A DNA stretch of 64,000 nt from Ferruginibacter sp. (GCA_025963635.1 JAOQAK010000021.1:1-64000), one strand, 5' to 3'; shown: positions 54,429-64,000, numbered from the stretch's first letter. Made by a program: numbers and translations. The notes: generated from the sequence alone by a model not told the origin.

Positions 54429-57353
54429 TTACATCAAAGCGTCATACAATACTTCAATAGTGTGTAATGCCCTTTTACCTGTTCCGTCTTTTATCTGGTG
54501 GCGGCAACTGGTACCCGGCGCCGCAATGATGGTATCTTCAGACTGGCTTCGGACGGCCGGCAATAAAACCAGTTCCCCGATCTTCATGGAAATATCATAA
54601 TGCTCCTTTTCAAAACCAAACGAGCCAGCCATGCCACAGCAGCCGGAAGGTATGGTTTCAACGGTATAATTTACGGGGAACGACATCATTTTTACAGAGG
54701 AAACTACTGAGGAGATCGCCTTTTGTTGGCAATGCCCATGCAATTTGACGAGTCGTTTTTCAGTGGTAAATAATGACTGATCAATATTTCCCTTATCAAT
54801 TTCAGCAGCAATAAATTCGTCTATCAGGAAAACATTTTTTGCCAGCTCTTTTGCCGCTACCAGGTGCTCCTCATCCGCTAAATCGATGTACTCATCCCTG
54901 AAAGTGAGGATGGCAGATGGTTCTATCCCCACCAAGGGTGACTTGGAAGTGATTATTTTACTTAATTGCAGAATATTCTTGTTGACGATCTTTTTTGCAT
55001 CCCTGATCAGGCCCTTTGACAACCATGTTCTTCCACTTTCGCCGTGTTCCGGGATGACAACTTCATAGCCGAGCCTTTCCAATAACTGGATTGCCTTGAT
55101 ACCGATTGCCGTATCATTGAAGTTGGTAAATTCATCGCAAAACAAGTAGACCTTTTTGCCAGTACCTTGTGTTGCTCCGGCTTTTTCGCTTTTCCTTTTT
55201 TTATACCAGCTCATTAGCGTAGTACTGTACAAAGTAGGCATGGACCGTTTTATACCAAACCCCACAAGACGTTTAATAATATTGCTTATCGCAGGTGTTG
55301 TCACCATAAAATTATAAAGATGGGGTGCAAGGGCGCCGAGTTTGGCGGAAGCAACGAAATTGGCAATCAGCTTTGAACGAAAGGGTACACCATTGGCGTC
55401 ATAATAATGTTGAAGGAATTCCGCTTTTAGTTTGGCCATATCTACGTTCGACGGACATTCAGACTTACAACCTTTACAACTCAGGCAAAGGTCCATCACT
55501 TCATAAATTTCTTTGTGATCAAACCGGTTGATCTTGTCAGAATTGGTTAAAAATTCCCTTAATACATTTGCCCTTGCCCTGGTAGTGTCTTTTTCATTTT
55601 TGGTAGCCATGAAGGAGGGGCACATGGTACCGCCTGATAACTCTGTTTTCCGGCAATCCCCGGAGCCGTTGCATTGTTCGGCGTGTTGCAATACATCCTG
55701 GTTGTGATAACGGAAAACCGTCTTGAAACCGGGCGTCTTTTGCCCCGGCGTATACCGAAGCATCGTATTCATTGGCGGGGTGTCCACAATCTTATTCGGA
55801 TTGAAAATATTACTAGGATCCCAGGTTCGTTTGATCGTTTTAAGCAATTCGTAATTCTTGGGGCCTACCATTTGCTTTATAAATTCTCCCCGCAACCGCC
55901 CATCTCCATGTTCGCCACTCAAGGAACCGTTGTATTTTTTTACCAACGTGGCGATCTCTTCGGCGATGGTGCGGAAAAGCCGGTTACCTTCTACTGTTTT
56001 AAGGTTGATGATCGGTCGCAGGTGTATTTCCCCTGACCCGGCATGCGCATAATGCACGGCGTGCAGATCGTATTTCAATAATATCTCATTAAACTCGGCA
56101 ATATAGGCCGGAAGATCGCCTACATCCACCGCCGTATCTTCAATTACGGGTACGGCTTTTTCGTCGCCTGGCAAATTACCCAGCAAGCCCAGACCGGCTT
56201 TGCGGAGTGTCCATATCTTCTTACTGTCTTCTCCAAACAGGAGAGGGAAATGATAGCCAAGTCCGACAGTACGCATAGCTGCTTCAACAGTTGCAGCTAT
56301 TGTGACGATCTCCTCCCTGTTGGATCTTGCAAACTCAATTACCAATATTGCACCGGGATCGCCGAGCACAAAGAAGCGGTTTTTGTTTTGCTCAATATTG
56401 CCTTTAGTACATTCTAAAATATAATGATCAATCAATTCACTTGCGCCGGGCCTAAATTGCATGGCGATGAGGTTCGCCCGCAAAGCTTCATTGATGCTGT
56501 TAAAGTGAACACAAAGCAACCCGATTTCCTTAGGGGGCAAAGGATTTACATGCAATTTAATTTCTGTCATGAAAGCCAATGTGCCCTCAGATCCGGCTAT
56601 CAGCTTGCAAAAATTGAAATCTTCGGCACCCAAAGTAAAGGGAGCAGATTCCAAAAGAACATCGAGTGCATACCCGGTATTCCTGCGTTCGATCGACTTC
56701 CTGGGGAACTCCTTGCGTATTTCTACCTGGTTATCGTAATTACTGAGCAAACTTCTTATAGATTTATAAATGTCCGCCTCCAATTGGTCGCCTTCACACT
56801 TTGCATGAAATTCTTCGGGATCAAGCGCCTTAAAAACCGTTTCGTTTCCATCGCTTAATAATGCATTCACTTCGAGTAAATGCTCGCGAACGCTTCCGTA
56901 GATCACTGAATTTGAGCCGCAACTATTGTTGCCCACCATGCCGCCGATCATCGCACGGTTGGCTGTGGAAGTTTCTGGTCCAAAAAAAAGTCCATATGGT
57001 TTTAAAAACATATTCAACTCATCGCGAATAACGCCGGGCTGTACACGAACCCACTGCTCTTCTTGATTAAGTTCAATAATTTTTGTAAAATATTTGGAAA
57101 CATCCACTACAATACCGTTTCCAACCACCTGCCCTGCCAGTGAGGTGCCTGCGGTCCTTGGTATTAAGGATGTATTTTCGGTACGTGCAAAATGAATAAG
57201 CTTTTTTAAATCATTGATAGACTTGGGAACAGCCACTGCGAGCGGCATTTCACGGTATGCGGATGCATCGGTAGCATACAATATCCGCATGGTGTTATCA
57301 AAATAAAATTCTCCCTCTAATTCTTCAGAAAGTGCTTTCAGCCGTTGATTCAT
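54429..57353 (-). CDS. FAD-linked oxidase fused to Fe-S (GlcF-like) domain
   Basis: 974 aa. An FAD-binding type 4 domain lies at about 35-200 (PRTAGTSLAGQVVGNGIVVDVS) and an FAD-oxidase C-terminal domain at about 230-530 (HAGSGEIHLRP; LSGEHGDGRLRGEF). A 4Fe-4S cluster is at about 620-632 (CLSCKGCKSECPS). Two CCG-type motifs follow (GHCQQKA near 870; SGCCGMAGSFGFE near 904). It resembles Dld2/GlcD-GlcF fusions that oxidise D-lactate, D-2-hydroxyglutarate or glycolate and feed electrons to the quinone pool. The exact hydroxyacid cannot be read. Confidence 0.9.
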   Translation of the reverse strand: MNQRLKALSEELEGEFYFDNTMRILYATDASAYREMPLAVAVPKSINDLKKLIHFARTENTSLIPRTAGTSLAGQVVGNGIVVDVSKYFTKIIELNQEEQWVRVQPGVIRDELNMFLKPYGLFFGPETSTANRAMIGGMVGNNSCGSNSVIYGSVREHLLEVNALLSDGNETVFKALDPEEFHAKCEGDQLEADIYKSIRSLLSNYDNQVEIRKEFPRKSIERRNTGYALDVLLESAPFTLGAEDFNFCKLIAGSEGTLAFMTEIKLHVNPLPPKEIGLLCVHFNSINEALRANLIAMQFRPGASELIDHYILECTKGNIEQNKNRFFVLGDPGAILVIEFARSNREEIVTIAATVEAAMRTVGLGYHFPLLFGEDSKKIWTLRKAGLGLLGNLPGDEKAVPVIEDTAVDVGDLPAYIAEFNEILLKYDLHAVHYAHAGSGEIHLRPIINLKTVEGNRLFRTIAEEIATLVKKYNGSLSGEHGDGRLRGEFIKQMVGPKNYELLKTIKRTWDPSNIFNPNKIVDTPPMNTMLRYTPGQKTPGFKTVFRYHNQDVLQHAEQCNGSGDCRKTELSGGTMCPSFMATKNEKDTTRARANVLREFLTNSDKINRFDHKEIYEVMDLCLSCKGCKSECPSNVDMAKLKAEFLQHYYDANGVPFRSKLIANFVASAKLGALAPHLYNFMVTTPAISNIIKRLVGFGIKRSMPTLYSTTLMSWYKKRKSEKAGATQGTGKKVYLFCDEFTNFNDTAIGIKAIQLLERLGYEVVIPEHGESGRTWLSKGLIRDAKKIVNKNILQLSKIITSKSPLVGIEPSAILTFRDEYIDLADEEHLVAAKELAKNVFLIDEFIAAEIDKGNIDQSLFTTEKRLVKLHGHCQQKAISSVVSSVKMMSFPVNYTVETIPSGCCGMAGSFGFEKEHYDISMKIGELVLLPAVRSQSEDTIIAAPGTSCRHQIKDGTGKRALHTIEVLYDALM

Positions 57354-57516
57354 TGATGCTTAGGTCTTTGATCTTAATAAAAAAAAGGTAAAATTAAACC
57401 ATTTCGGGTAGTTATAGCTGATGAAAGACCCGTGGCAGGAAAAAACCGGTTTGAAGTTGAAGCCGTCTGATGCTGATGACTAATGATAAATTTCCTTGCA
57501 GAAGAATAAGAATGAA

Positions 57517-57541
57517 GAAGCCCACTAAAACTAGCGGGCTT
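57517..57541 (-). terminator. Weak terminator after tRNA-Lys
   Basis: Stem AAGCCCACTA/TAGCGGGCTT with one mismatch and a short loop. The T-tract on the minus strand is interrupted. Confidence 0.55.
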
Positions 57542-57545
57542 AATG

Positions 57546-57619
57546 TGACCCCTCAGGGACTCGAACCCTGGACCTACTGATTAAGAGTCAGTAGCTCTAA
57601 CCAACTGAGCTAAGGAGTC
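57546..57619 (-). tRNA. tRNA-Lys (anticodon CTT)
   Basis: 74-nt cloverleaf on the minus strand. Acceptor GACTCCT pairs with AGGGGTC, with discriminator A. D arm GCTC...GAGC, anticodon stem ACTGA/TCAGT with loop CTCTTAA (anticodon CTT), and TΨC arm AGGG-TTCGAGT-CCCT. CCA is not encoded. Confidence 0.95.
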
Positions 57620-57800
57620 ATCTTTTTCGGACGGCAAAAATAGTGATAGATTTTTATTTAACGGTTTTATTTGAAAAGTTTACAAATAAATGTTTCAATT
57701 ATAATATAACCGATCGCCTGGTACTAAACCGACAACCGCTTAATCGGAGTCAGAATTAGATTACGTGTGTGCAATTTTCAAAAGAATCAATGATTTAGCG

Positions 57801-58652
57801 TTAGTTAATTAACTTGTTGTTTTTCATCGACCTGATGTATTTGATGATTTCATTTAAATCCATATCCGAAACATTTGTGACCGGAGGCATACGGCTATTG
57901 TACCGGTAGGATGCGGGATTTTTCACAAATGCCAGCATGTCTTCTTCCTTCCAATATTCAGTTATGTTCCTCGGGAAATTGAATTCCGGGCCAACGGTGC
58001 CTCCCACTTTATTTATTGAGTGGCATTTAAAACAATTTTCCCTGAATAAATTAAAACCTTTTGTAAGTGTTGTGTCTTTGTAAGGGTAAATTCTTTTGTA
58101 TTCAAGATTACCCGACATCAGTTTGAGGCCGGTTAATCCATAAGGCCACGTAAAACTTTTATCCTGTTTTTTGACATCGTCCCAGACTAAGTAATAGGGA
58201 GCGAATTTTTGGTCTACAGAATCGGGCCAGTTCCCCGGAAGACCATTCTCTAAATCTTTAAAGGCAATGTATCCTTTTGTATTCCCGTAAATTTTTGACA
58301 GGTCCATTACCGGTCGATAGCCGTCATTACATTCGAAAATTATAATGGCCCGGCCTGTATCAAAATCAACAGTTTTTATTACGGAATCAATTAATGGATT
58401 GATATAATAACCCCTGAATTTTTTGGATGTTTTAAAAAAAGGATCATACCTGACGTTTACATCTGTGGTTTTCCTGTTGGCATCTTTTGTCAATACCTTT
58501 TTTAAATCTATGTAGACTTCGTGCCGGTTTAGTGAAGTACCATGTCTACTACTATCTGTGGCTACCCTGCTTTCCGGTCTTTGATTGCACGACCATATTG
58601 GTGATATTATTATTAAGAAGCATACAAATATTACCATTGATCGTAACTTCAT
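57801..58652 (-). CDS. Cytochrome c lipoprotein
   Basis: 283 aa with a lipoprotein signal (FLIIISPIWSC, Cys22). The C-terminal third is a single-heme class I cytochrome c: CFKCH at 207-211 and a distal Met in SRMPPV (about 254). The N-terminal 180 residues show no motif I can name. It should carry electrons in the periplasm or at the outer face of the inner membrane. The partner enzyme is not visible. Confidence 0.88.
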   Translation of the reverse strand: MKLRSMVIFVCFLIIISPIWSCNQRPESRVATDSSRHGTSLNRHEVYIDLKKVLTKDANRKTTDVNVRYDPFFKTSKKFRGYYINPLIDSVIKTVDFDTGRAIIIFECNDGYRPVMDLSKIYGNTKGYIAFKDLENGLPGNWPDSVDQKFAPYYLVWDDVKKQDKSFTWPYGLTGLKLMSGNLEYKRIYPYKDTTLTKGFNLFRENCFKCHSINKVGGTVGPEFNFPRNITEYWKEEDMLAFVKNPASYRYNSRMPPVTNVSDMDLNEIIKYIRSMKNNKLIN

Positions 58653-58688
58653 TTGCTTACAAAATTTAGTTGTGTGTTTACAATAAAC

Positions 58689-60149
58689 CTAGCCTTTCTG
58701 CTTAATCAAAAATGTATTGAACGAATTCGCTTTAAGCAATGGGCTGAGGGTTTGCTTCCCCAGCTTTATCTGCAATTTTTTATCTGTGTCGCTCTCATTC
58801 TGTACTACTACAACGACTGATTTATCCGGGTTTATAAAGGCGAGCACGTTATTGAAGGTGCCACTTGTCGCAACACGTTGTGCGCCTGGCTTAACAAAAT
58901 GGCTCAGGTGTTTCATGAGGTAATACTCGTAATTGTACTTGTAAGTTTTGCTTATGGTGTCAACGCTCACCAGTGAGTTTTGCTTCCATCCCCAGGTGCT
59001 GATACCACCTTGCTTCAGGGAGGTATTCCAATAGGTGTAGACATTGGCGCCATTAGTGAGATAATGTTTCATCAATCCCCATGTATAAACACAATACTTC
59101 CAATCGTTTTTGCTATTGCCGCACTCCTGTTCCGTTTGATACAAAGTAAGTTCAGGATACTTTTTGTGAATAACAGCAATAGCACCTTTGCCCGCCCACT
59201 GAAAGCCTGCACCCTTCACATACTTGCTGCTTTCCTGGTCGGTTAAAATGGTGTCTAAGAGCTTTGCATTCTCCCGCTCCATTGTTCCGAAAAAAACTTT
59301 TACCCCAAGTTGCTGAACCTGTGGCCCGAGATATGAAATGAATTTGGCAAGACCGGCCGCCGTCCAGGTGCAACTCGGAAACACCTGGGCTGAATTGAAT
59401 TCGTTTTGCGGCATTACCATCTCGATATTGACCTTTTGTTTTCGGTAAGCCTCAATAAATTTGCTAAAATAGAGGGCATACGCCCTATAGTATTTTTCTT
59501 TCTGAATAAACATATCCGTTCCTTCTTTGCCTTCCTTGTCCGGCGTCAAACCATTGCTGATCCCTCTCATGTCCATTCCCCATTCTTCTGACTGGAAATT
59601 GCTGTTACCGAGCGCACTCCGTGCCGCATAATGATGATTGTACTTCATCCAGGATGGTGGCGACCATGGAGAAGCCCAGATCCGTAGAGAAGAATTGTAT
59701 TTGAGGGCATTTTTAATAAAGGGCACAAGCGTTTCCAAATCATTGGCAATACTGAAATTTTTCATTTCAAAGTCACCCTCTGTTTCATTGTATGAATACC
59801 AATTCCTGGAAAAATCATTGGCGCCAACAGGCATTCTGCAAATGGTAAAATTCGCTCCCACACCCGGCGAAAACAATTCCCGCAGGATGCTTTCCCGATC
59901 ACGGGCGCTTAACAGGTTTAAAGAAGTCCAGCCCAGTTCGTTAAAGCAGGTACCAAATCCCTCGATCCTTTGCTGCAATTTATTTACTTCTATCTCCACC
60001 ACAGGTAGGCCGGACACTTTAGCCGTGGTAAAAATATTTTGTATTTTCCATTGTTCTGTCGGAGAGGTAGCAACCCATTGTATATTGGTTTGAGCATGCA
60101 ATGACAGAACTAAAAGAATCAACACATGTAATGCAATTAGTTGCTTCAT
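58689..60149 (-). CDS. Glycoside hydrolase family 30 (glucosylceramidase-like)
   Basis: 486 aa with a Sec signal (LHVLILLVLSLHAQ). A GH30 barrel with its side beta-domain follows. The acid/base is E250 (MPQNEFNS) and the likely nucleophile E340 (YQTEQECGN). The family start QRIEGFGTCFNELGW is present. It should cleave beta-glucosides, beta-xylosides or related links in the periplasm or outside the cell. No linked polysaccharide-utilisation genes (SusC/SusD) lie in the window. Confidence 0.9.
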   Translation of the reverse strand: MKQLIALHVLILLVLSLHAQTNIQWVATSPTEQWKIQNIFTTAKVSGLPVVEIEVNKLQQRIEGFGTCFNELGWTSLNLLSARDRESILRELFSPGVGANFTICRMPVGANDFSRNWYSYNETEGDFEMKNFSIANDLETLVPFIKNALKYNSSLRIWASPWSPPSWMKYNHHYAARSALGNSNFQSEEWGMDMRGISNGLTPDKEGKEGTDMFIQKEKYYRAYALYFSKFIEAYRKQKVNIEMVMPQNEFNSAQVFPSCTWTAAGLAKFISYLGPQVQQLGVKVFFGTMERENAKLLDTILTDQESSKYVKGAGFQWAGKGAIAVIHKKYPELTLYQTEQECGNSKNDWKYCVYTWGLMKHYLTNGANVYTYWNTSLKQGGISTWGWKQNSLVSVDTISKTYKYNYEYYLMKHLSHFVKPGAQRVATSGTFNNVLAFINPDKSVVVVVQNESDTDKKLQIKLGKQTLSPLLKANSFNTFLIKQKG

Positions 60150-60425
60150 ATTTTATTTAACAAGAGTTAAAAATAATCGGCCGGCGGCCAAGAATGCGGT
60201 CATGGGACCTAAATGGGAAAGGCTTACGCAGTAAAGATACCCGTTTTAACCTTATAATTGTTGCGACCGAATTCTAATTCCTTTCACCATAATGAGCTGC
60301 TTGTGCACACGAGCCAAAGGGCCAAAAAGAGATATATTGGCTGAGTTATTGGCGAAATTCAATTAACGAAAAATGAGATCATCTGGTAGTAATCCCTGTA
60401 GCTATGACGAAGCAGGATGATCGTT
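60150..60425. other. Spacer of about 280 bp
   Basis: No gene or element that I would call. Confidence 0.4.
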
Positions 60426-60454
60426 AAAAAAAAACGCCCCAATTAGTGGAGCGC
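60426..60454 (-). terminator. Terminator of the DUF6565 lipoprotein gene
   Basis: Stem of about 6 bp (CGCTCC/GGGGCG, one G-T) with a 7-base loop and a run of nine T on the minus strand. Confidence 0.8.
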
Positions 60455-60478
60455 CTTATAAAAAATGTATGTTACTGT

Positions 60479-61171
60479 TTAACTCTTTGCTTTTTCGTTC
60501 TCCGTTATTTTGGTGCCGCCTCTATGGGTTGCTCTAATTGAAGCGAACCTTACTTTCTGTCCTGCTATTTTCAAATTATCAGAAGACTTAAGATCCTTTT
60601 CTACAACATTTTTCCTCGTATCTAACGCCTCATATAATACTTTAATCTCGTCCCAATCTTCCCTGGTGTAGTCGTTCTTATGATCAGATACTGCATCTAC
60701 AAATTTCTGATACACACCTAAAATATTATCGGCGGTAACGAATGCAAATTTCATATCGGATCCAATTCTACCTTCGCCAAATAACCTGTTTCTCAGTACC
60801 TGCCTGTAATCAGGTGTACCATTCTCTGCCTTTGCTATTTCGACCTTCGCTGCCGCTTCCTTTTCTTCCAGTTTGGCCTGATAGGTAGCTTTTAAAGCTG
60901 CATATTTCTTTTTACTTTCTTCAGCCTTTGCCTGGTCGGCTGCCTCGAGCGTAGCAAGCGTCTTTTCAGCAGTCAAGGCCCTTTCCTGGTAACCATTGTC
61001 AATGGCTGTCCAATTCTCTAAAGTATATACCGGGTGAAGGTTTTCAACTGAATCAACATACTGGGTTAGAACGGCAGAGTCTTGTTTGGCTGCATCTTTT
61101 GCAGAATTGTTACACGCTGTAAATCCGGTTAACACGATTGCAGCAGTAATCATTAATTGAGTGGTTCGCAT
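60479..61171 (-). CDS. Lipoprotein, DUF6565-like
   Basis: 230 aa with a lipoprotein signal (MITAAIVLTGFTACNNS, lipobox Cys20). A long helical body with coiled-coil character follows (about 70-125, Lys/Glu/Ala-rich). The segment QYVDSVENLHPVYTLENWTAIDNGYQERA fits the DUF6565 family of Bacteroidota lipoproteins, as far as I recall its features. Function unknown. It has its own terminator. Confidence 0.75.
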   Translation of the reverse strand: MRTTQLMITAAIVLTGFTACNNSAKDAAKQDSAVLTQYVDSVENLHPVYTLENWTAIDNGYQERALTAEKTLATLEAADQAKAEESKKKYAALKATYQAKLEEKEAAAKVEIAKAENGTPDYRQVLRNRLFGEGRIGSDMKFAFVTADNILGVYQKFVDAVSDHKNDYTREDWDEIKVLYEALDTRKNVVEKDLKSSDNLKIAGQKVRFASIRATHRGGTKITENEKAKS

Positions 61172-61673
61172 TTTTGAGGTTTTGTTTGCACCTGAAGGTC
61201 AATATCTATGCCACCACTCTTCTAATAGCTTTTACCTGTGCTTTTCGGTTAAAGTGCTGTTATGTGGGATAATTGCATGGTTGGGATTGAAATAAAGGGA
61301 TTGTTGGGTATAATTTACCCGATGAATTTAAAAAAAAACAGACATTTTCTTTATGCCAGAAATACGCGTTCTTCCACCCCGGGGCTATCATTCATCCATT
61401 TGCTAAAGTTTTATTCATAAGAGAAGAAGGCATGTTGGATCTGCAATCCTTAACTTATGTGCAAACATTCAATCGGCAGGGCATGCCTGTATGTGGTGCG
61501 TTTACCGCATATTTTGTAGAAGACCGTCAACAAGATAATACTATCTCTCCATCCAAAATCCACGAACAGCGCCGGTAACTCGTCTATTATAACTATAAAT
61601 AAAAAGTTCCGATTAAATATGTAGGATGGCAAAGGTTTTTCTATACAATGTGAAACATTTAAATCCTCAATTT
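61172..61673. other. Divergent spacer of about 500 bp
   Basis: It separates the leftward DUF6565 gene from the rightward Ser/Gly/Thr lipoprotein gene, so it should carry two promoters. No element was identified by eye. Confidence 0.45.
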
Positions 61674-62375
61674 ATGAAACGTATTCTTTTATGGGCTTTG
61701 ATAGCCTTCTCAATCGCATCCTGCGGCAATGCAGGTACGGACAACTCCGGTACCAATTCAAATTCCGGAACAGGAACTGACTCAGTCACCGGATCTGGTG
61801 GTACTGGTACCGGCACCAGTGGTTCAGGTGCTGGTGGAAGCAGTTACGACACAACCGCCACCGGAACATCAAGATCTGCGACAGACACCATGGGCAGCAG
61901 CTTATCCCGGGATGGTGGTGCAGTATCTACCGGAACATCCGGCACCGATACGAGTACTCCAGGCAGGACCAACAAATCAGGAAAGAAATCGACATCTGGT
62001 TCGGGCGCTACATCAGGGAGTGCATCTGGAGGCGGTACTTCAGGTAGTGCAGGTTCAGGTAGCGGTAGTCAGTTTCCGGTGGAACATCTGGCACCGATAC
62101 CAGTACCAGAGGCAGCAGGACTAACAAATCAGGAAAGAAATCTAAATCCAACTCCGGGTCTACATCAGGCAGTACATCCAGCTCCGGTTCTACATCAGGC
62201 GGTACATCCGGTTCAGCTGGCGGAAGTACAACTCCCCCTCAACCTCAAAAATAAACTGAAGATTGCTCCAAATCGGTTTGCAAACACATGGATCATGTAC
62301 CATCTTAAAAAAGAAACTGTCCTGAAAATTGAGACAGTTTCTTTTTTAAGATTACTCGAGTCAGAGTATAGTTGA
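61674..62375 (+). CDS. Low-complexity Gly/Ser/Thr lipoprotein, frameshifted near its middle
   Basis: ATG 61674 opens a lipoprotein (signal IAFSIASCGNA) with a Gly/Ser/Thr-rich tract. A block of about 150 bp (starting GTSGTDTSTPGRTNKSGKKS) is repeated directly after it, but in the next frame. From about 62070 the open frame yields an unrelated Pro/His tail and runs through the terminator hairpin to 62375. The other frame continues the Ser/Gly/Thr pattern (KSNSGSTSGSTSSSGS) and stops at 62252-62254. The ancestral protein thus probably ended there, and a one-base shift lies near 62,060-62,075. Confidence 0.7.
   Translation: MKRILLWALIAFSIASCGNAGTDNSGTNSNSGTGTDSVTGSGGTGTGTSGSGAGGSSYDTTATGTSRSATDTMGSSLSRDGGAVSTGTSGTDTSTPGRTNKSGKKSTSGSGATSGSASGGGTSGSAGSGSGSQFPVEHLAPIPVPEAAGLTNQERNLNPTPGLHQAVHPAPVLHQAVHPVQLAEVQLPLNLKNKLKIAPNRFANTWIMYHLKKETVLKIETVSFLRLLESEYS
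62307..62347 (+). terminator. Rho-independent terminator
   Basis: 15-bp stem AAAAAAGAAACTGTC and its complement with an 11-base loop and T-rich 3' arm, 53 bp after the ancestral stop at 62254. Confidence 0.88.
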
Positions 62376-62706
62376 ATGTTCCAGTGAAATTAGGAAAACA
62401 GTATTTCAATGATGAACAAAGTAATTGGCGTTAACCGTACTCGTTATATTACTACTTACAAAATCAGTTATCGTGTTATTATACGTAAACAGACCAATGG
62501 CAGTGCCAGGAGTGGTGAATAAGTGAACAAGCGAATTTTTCAAAATATCGCGATGTCTACAAACCAGTACAAAGCAACAAGCCTCGCTGATCACTCGTTC
62601 TAAGAGCATAGTAACAGTTGTTCGCTTCTAATTATTTATTTCCGTAATGGAGATATACGTATACCTTTGATAGCCTAACCCTTATCCCAACCCGCACCCG
62701 TATCCC
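62376..62706. other. Spacer of about 330 bp
   Basis: No gene found. It should hold the promoter of the next gene; none recognised by eye. Confidence 0.4.
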
Positions 62707-64000
62707 ATGAGAAAAGTTGTTCTCCTTACCCTGTCCTGCACATGTATATTTTTTTCAAATGTATACCCACAAGGTTGTCCGCCTAATATCGATTTTGAAA
62801 CAGGAAAATTTGATCACTGGGATTGCTTTGTAGGAACAACTTCTGCAAACGGAATACAAAATACGATCACCTTACTGCCTTCTTTACCACTCCCGAACCG
62901 GCACGAACTGATCTCTGGCAACAGTCCTCAACTCATGGACCCTTATGGCAATTTCCCGCAGTTGTGCCCCTATGGCGGCAACTATTCCGTGAAGTTGGGA
63001 AACAATAATATTGGTAAAGAAGCCGAAGGCATTTCCTACACCTTTAAAATACCTGCTGTTGAAGATACTTTTAGCTTTACCTATTTTTATGCAGTTGTAT
63101 TCGAAGATCCAAGCCATTCTGCCATAGAGCAGCCCCGCTTTTTTGTAACTGCATACGACGTAGCGACGGGTAAACTTATCAACTGTGCTTCCTATAATTA
63201 TATAGCCAACGGAGCCATTCCCGGCTTCCAGGTTTCGCCAAATCATCCGGGAGTACTTTATAGAAACTGGTCTCCGGTGTCAATACAATTTGCCGGTCTC
63301 GGCAATCATACGGTACGGTTAGAATTTAAAACCGCCGATTGCACACAAGGCGGCCATTTCGGTTACGCTTACCTTGATGTAGGTACTGGTTGTTCCAATA
63401 TCCTTGCTACTGCACCCTATTGTATAGAAACCAATTCTTTAATTCTAAATGCACCTTACGGTTTCCAGGCTTATACCTGGTACAACGAGAATTATACCGC
63501 CGTCATAGGAAACCAGCAGTCAGTTGTATTATCCCCACCACCCGCCACCAGCGGCATTTTCCATGTAGATATCGATCCATACCCAGGTTACGGCTGCAGG
63601 GATACCGTTAGTGCGATTGTATTACCCTTGTCTGTTCCGGATACGCCGGCAGCATCTGTTTATACTTTTTGCCAGTTTCAATCTGTAATGCCATTGACAG
63701 CAGTTACTTCACCACGCTGCGATCTTATTTGGTATAGTGTAGCTTCCGGTGGTATCGGCAGCCACCAGGCACCTGTGCCGGCTACGTCAGTACCTGGCAT
63801 TTTTAATTACTATGTTAGTCAAAAACTTTTGTTCGGCTGTGAGAGTTTACGAAAGAAGATTACGGTAACAGTGGTCCCAATGCCGGCTGCTTCATTCATC
63901 ATTAACAATACCCGGCAATGCCAGCAGGGTAACCTTTTCATATTTACCAGCACTTCCGGCAATTTACAAAATGCGGTACTTACCTGGAACTTTGGCGACG
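62707..64000 (+). CDS. Large secreted protein with PKD-type domains (C-terminus beyond window)
   Basis: ATG 62707 opens a frame that runs to the window edge (431 codons seen). It has a signal peptide (VVLLTLSCTCIFFSNVYPQG), a first domain of about 220 residues starting PNIDFETGKFDHWDC, then Ig-like strands (APYCIETNSLILNAP; VYTFCQFQSVMPLTAV). At the edge there is a PKD start (QCQQGNLFIFTSTSG...LTWNFGDD). This architecture is typical of long gliding-type or adhesin-type Bacteroidota surface proteins with a T9SS tail, but the tail is not visible here. Confidence 0.82.
   Translation, partial: MRKVVLLTLSCTCIFFSNVYPQGCPPNIDFETGKFDHWDCFVGTTSANGIQNTITLLPSLPLPNRHELISGNSPQLMDPYGNFPQLCPYGGNYSVKLGNNNIGKEAEGISYTFKIPAVEDTFSFTYFYAVVFEDPSHSAIEQPRFFVTAYDVATGKLINCASYNYIANGAIPGFQVSPNHPGVLYRNWSPVSIQFAGLGNHTVRLEFKTADCTQGGHFGYAYLDVGTGCSNILATAPYCIETNSLILNAPYGFQAYTWYNENYTAVIGNQQSVVLSPPPATSGIFHVDIDPYPGYGCRDTVSAIVLPLSVPDTPAASVYTFCQFQSVMPLTAVTSPRCDLIWYSVASGGIGSHQAPVPATSVPGIFNYYVSQKLLFGCESLRKKITVTVVPMPAASFIINNTRQCQQGNLFIFTSTSGNLQNAVLTWNFGD

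Noticed and set aside
62376-62609. A leftward 67-codon frame near 62,406-62,609
   Set aside because: No family likeness, no ribosome site of note, and it lies in an AT-rich spacer.

Overview
The window looks like a chromosome segment of a Bacteroidota bacterium, most likely in or near the Chitinophagaceae. This rests on a C-terminal type IX secretion sorting domain, DUF4136, DUF4199 and DUF6565 family proteins, a short eukaryote-like (type II) glutamine synthetase, a split HipA, surface proteins with the Bacteroidota-style N-terminus QVGIGTTTPD, and AT-rich spacers. The genus call is inference from family content. No rRNA, CRISPR array or intact mobile element was seen. Two tRNAs (Pro-GGG, Lys-CTT) are present.

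Region 1 (1-17.7 kb) is a stress and redox accessory island. It holds an NAD-dependent oxidoreductase cut by the window edge, two aldo/keto reductases, an MBL-fold hydrolase, an OsmC protein, two DUF4136 lipoproteins, an outer-membrane barrel, small secreted proteins, a DHA2 drug exporter, a deleted pyruvate oxidase (poxB), a VIT/CCC1 membrane protein, a hybrid histidine kinase and a LytTR response regulator. The main observation is that ten copies of one ~31-bp element occur here. Each is two direct repeats (TGTCGnnGAA-like) 21 bp apart around a fixed GGCA core. Seven lie 69-79 bp from a start codon, or close to that, across nine transcription units on both strands. This suggests one regulon, and the LytTR regulator is a candidate controller. 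The island also carries gene ghosts: two leftover 5' ends of a tandem aldo/keto reductase array, and the poxB remnant with its element intact.

Region 2 (18.5-21.4 kb) is a decayed patch next to the 3' end of tRNA-Pro. It contains an IS200-type transposase stub, a truncated hipB, and a hipA pair broken by frameshifts and by loss of the catalytic loop.

Region 3 (21.5-31.4 kb) starts with a dihydroorotase-like protein lacking its metal ligands, followed by DUF4199, two glycosyltransferases and the GDP-D-glycero-D-manno-heptose pathway (hddA, gmhA, hddC, gmhB-like). A DNRLRE surface protein with its own terminator sits inside the pathway cluster.

Region 4 (31.6-64 kb) is mostly housekeeping and cell-surface genes. 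These are lepA, an acyltransferase, a 1215-aa secreted protein with six 228-bp repeats and a T9SS tail, cmk, clpC, a STAS protein, rnz, two esterases, dapA, an L,D-transpeptidase, glutamine synthetase, a FAD/Fe-S dehydrogenase, a cytochrome c lipoprotein, a GH30 hydrolase, two further lipoproteins and the start of another large surface protein running off the right edge.
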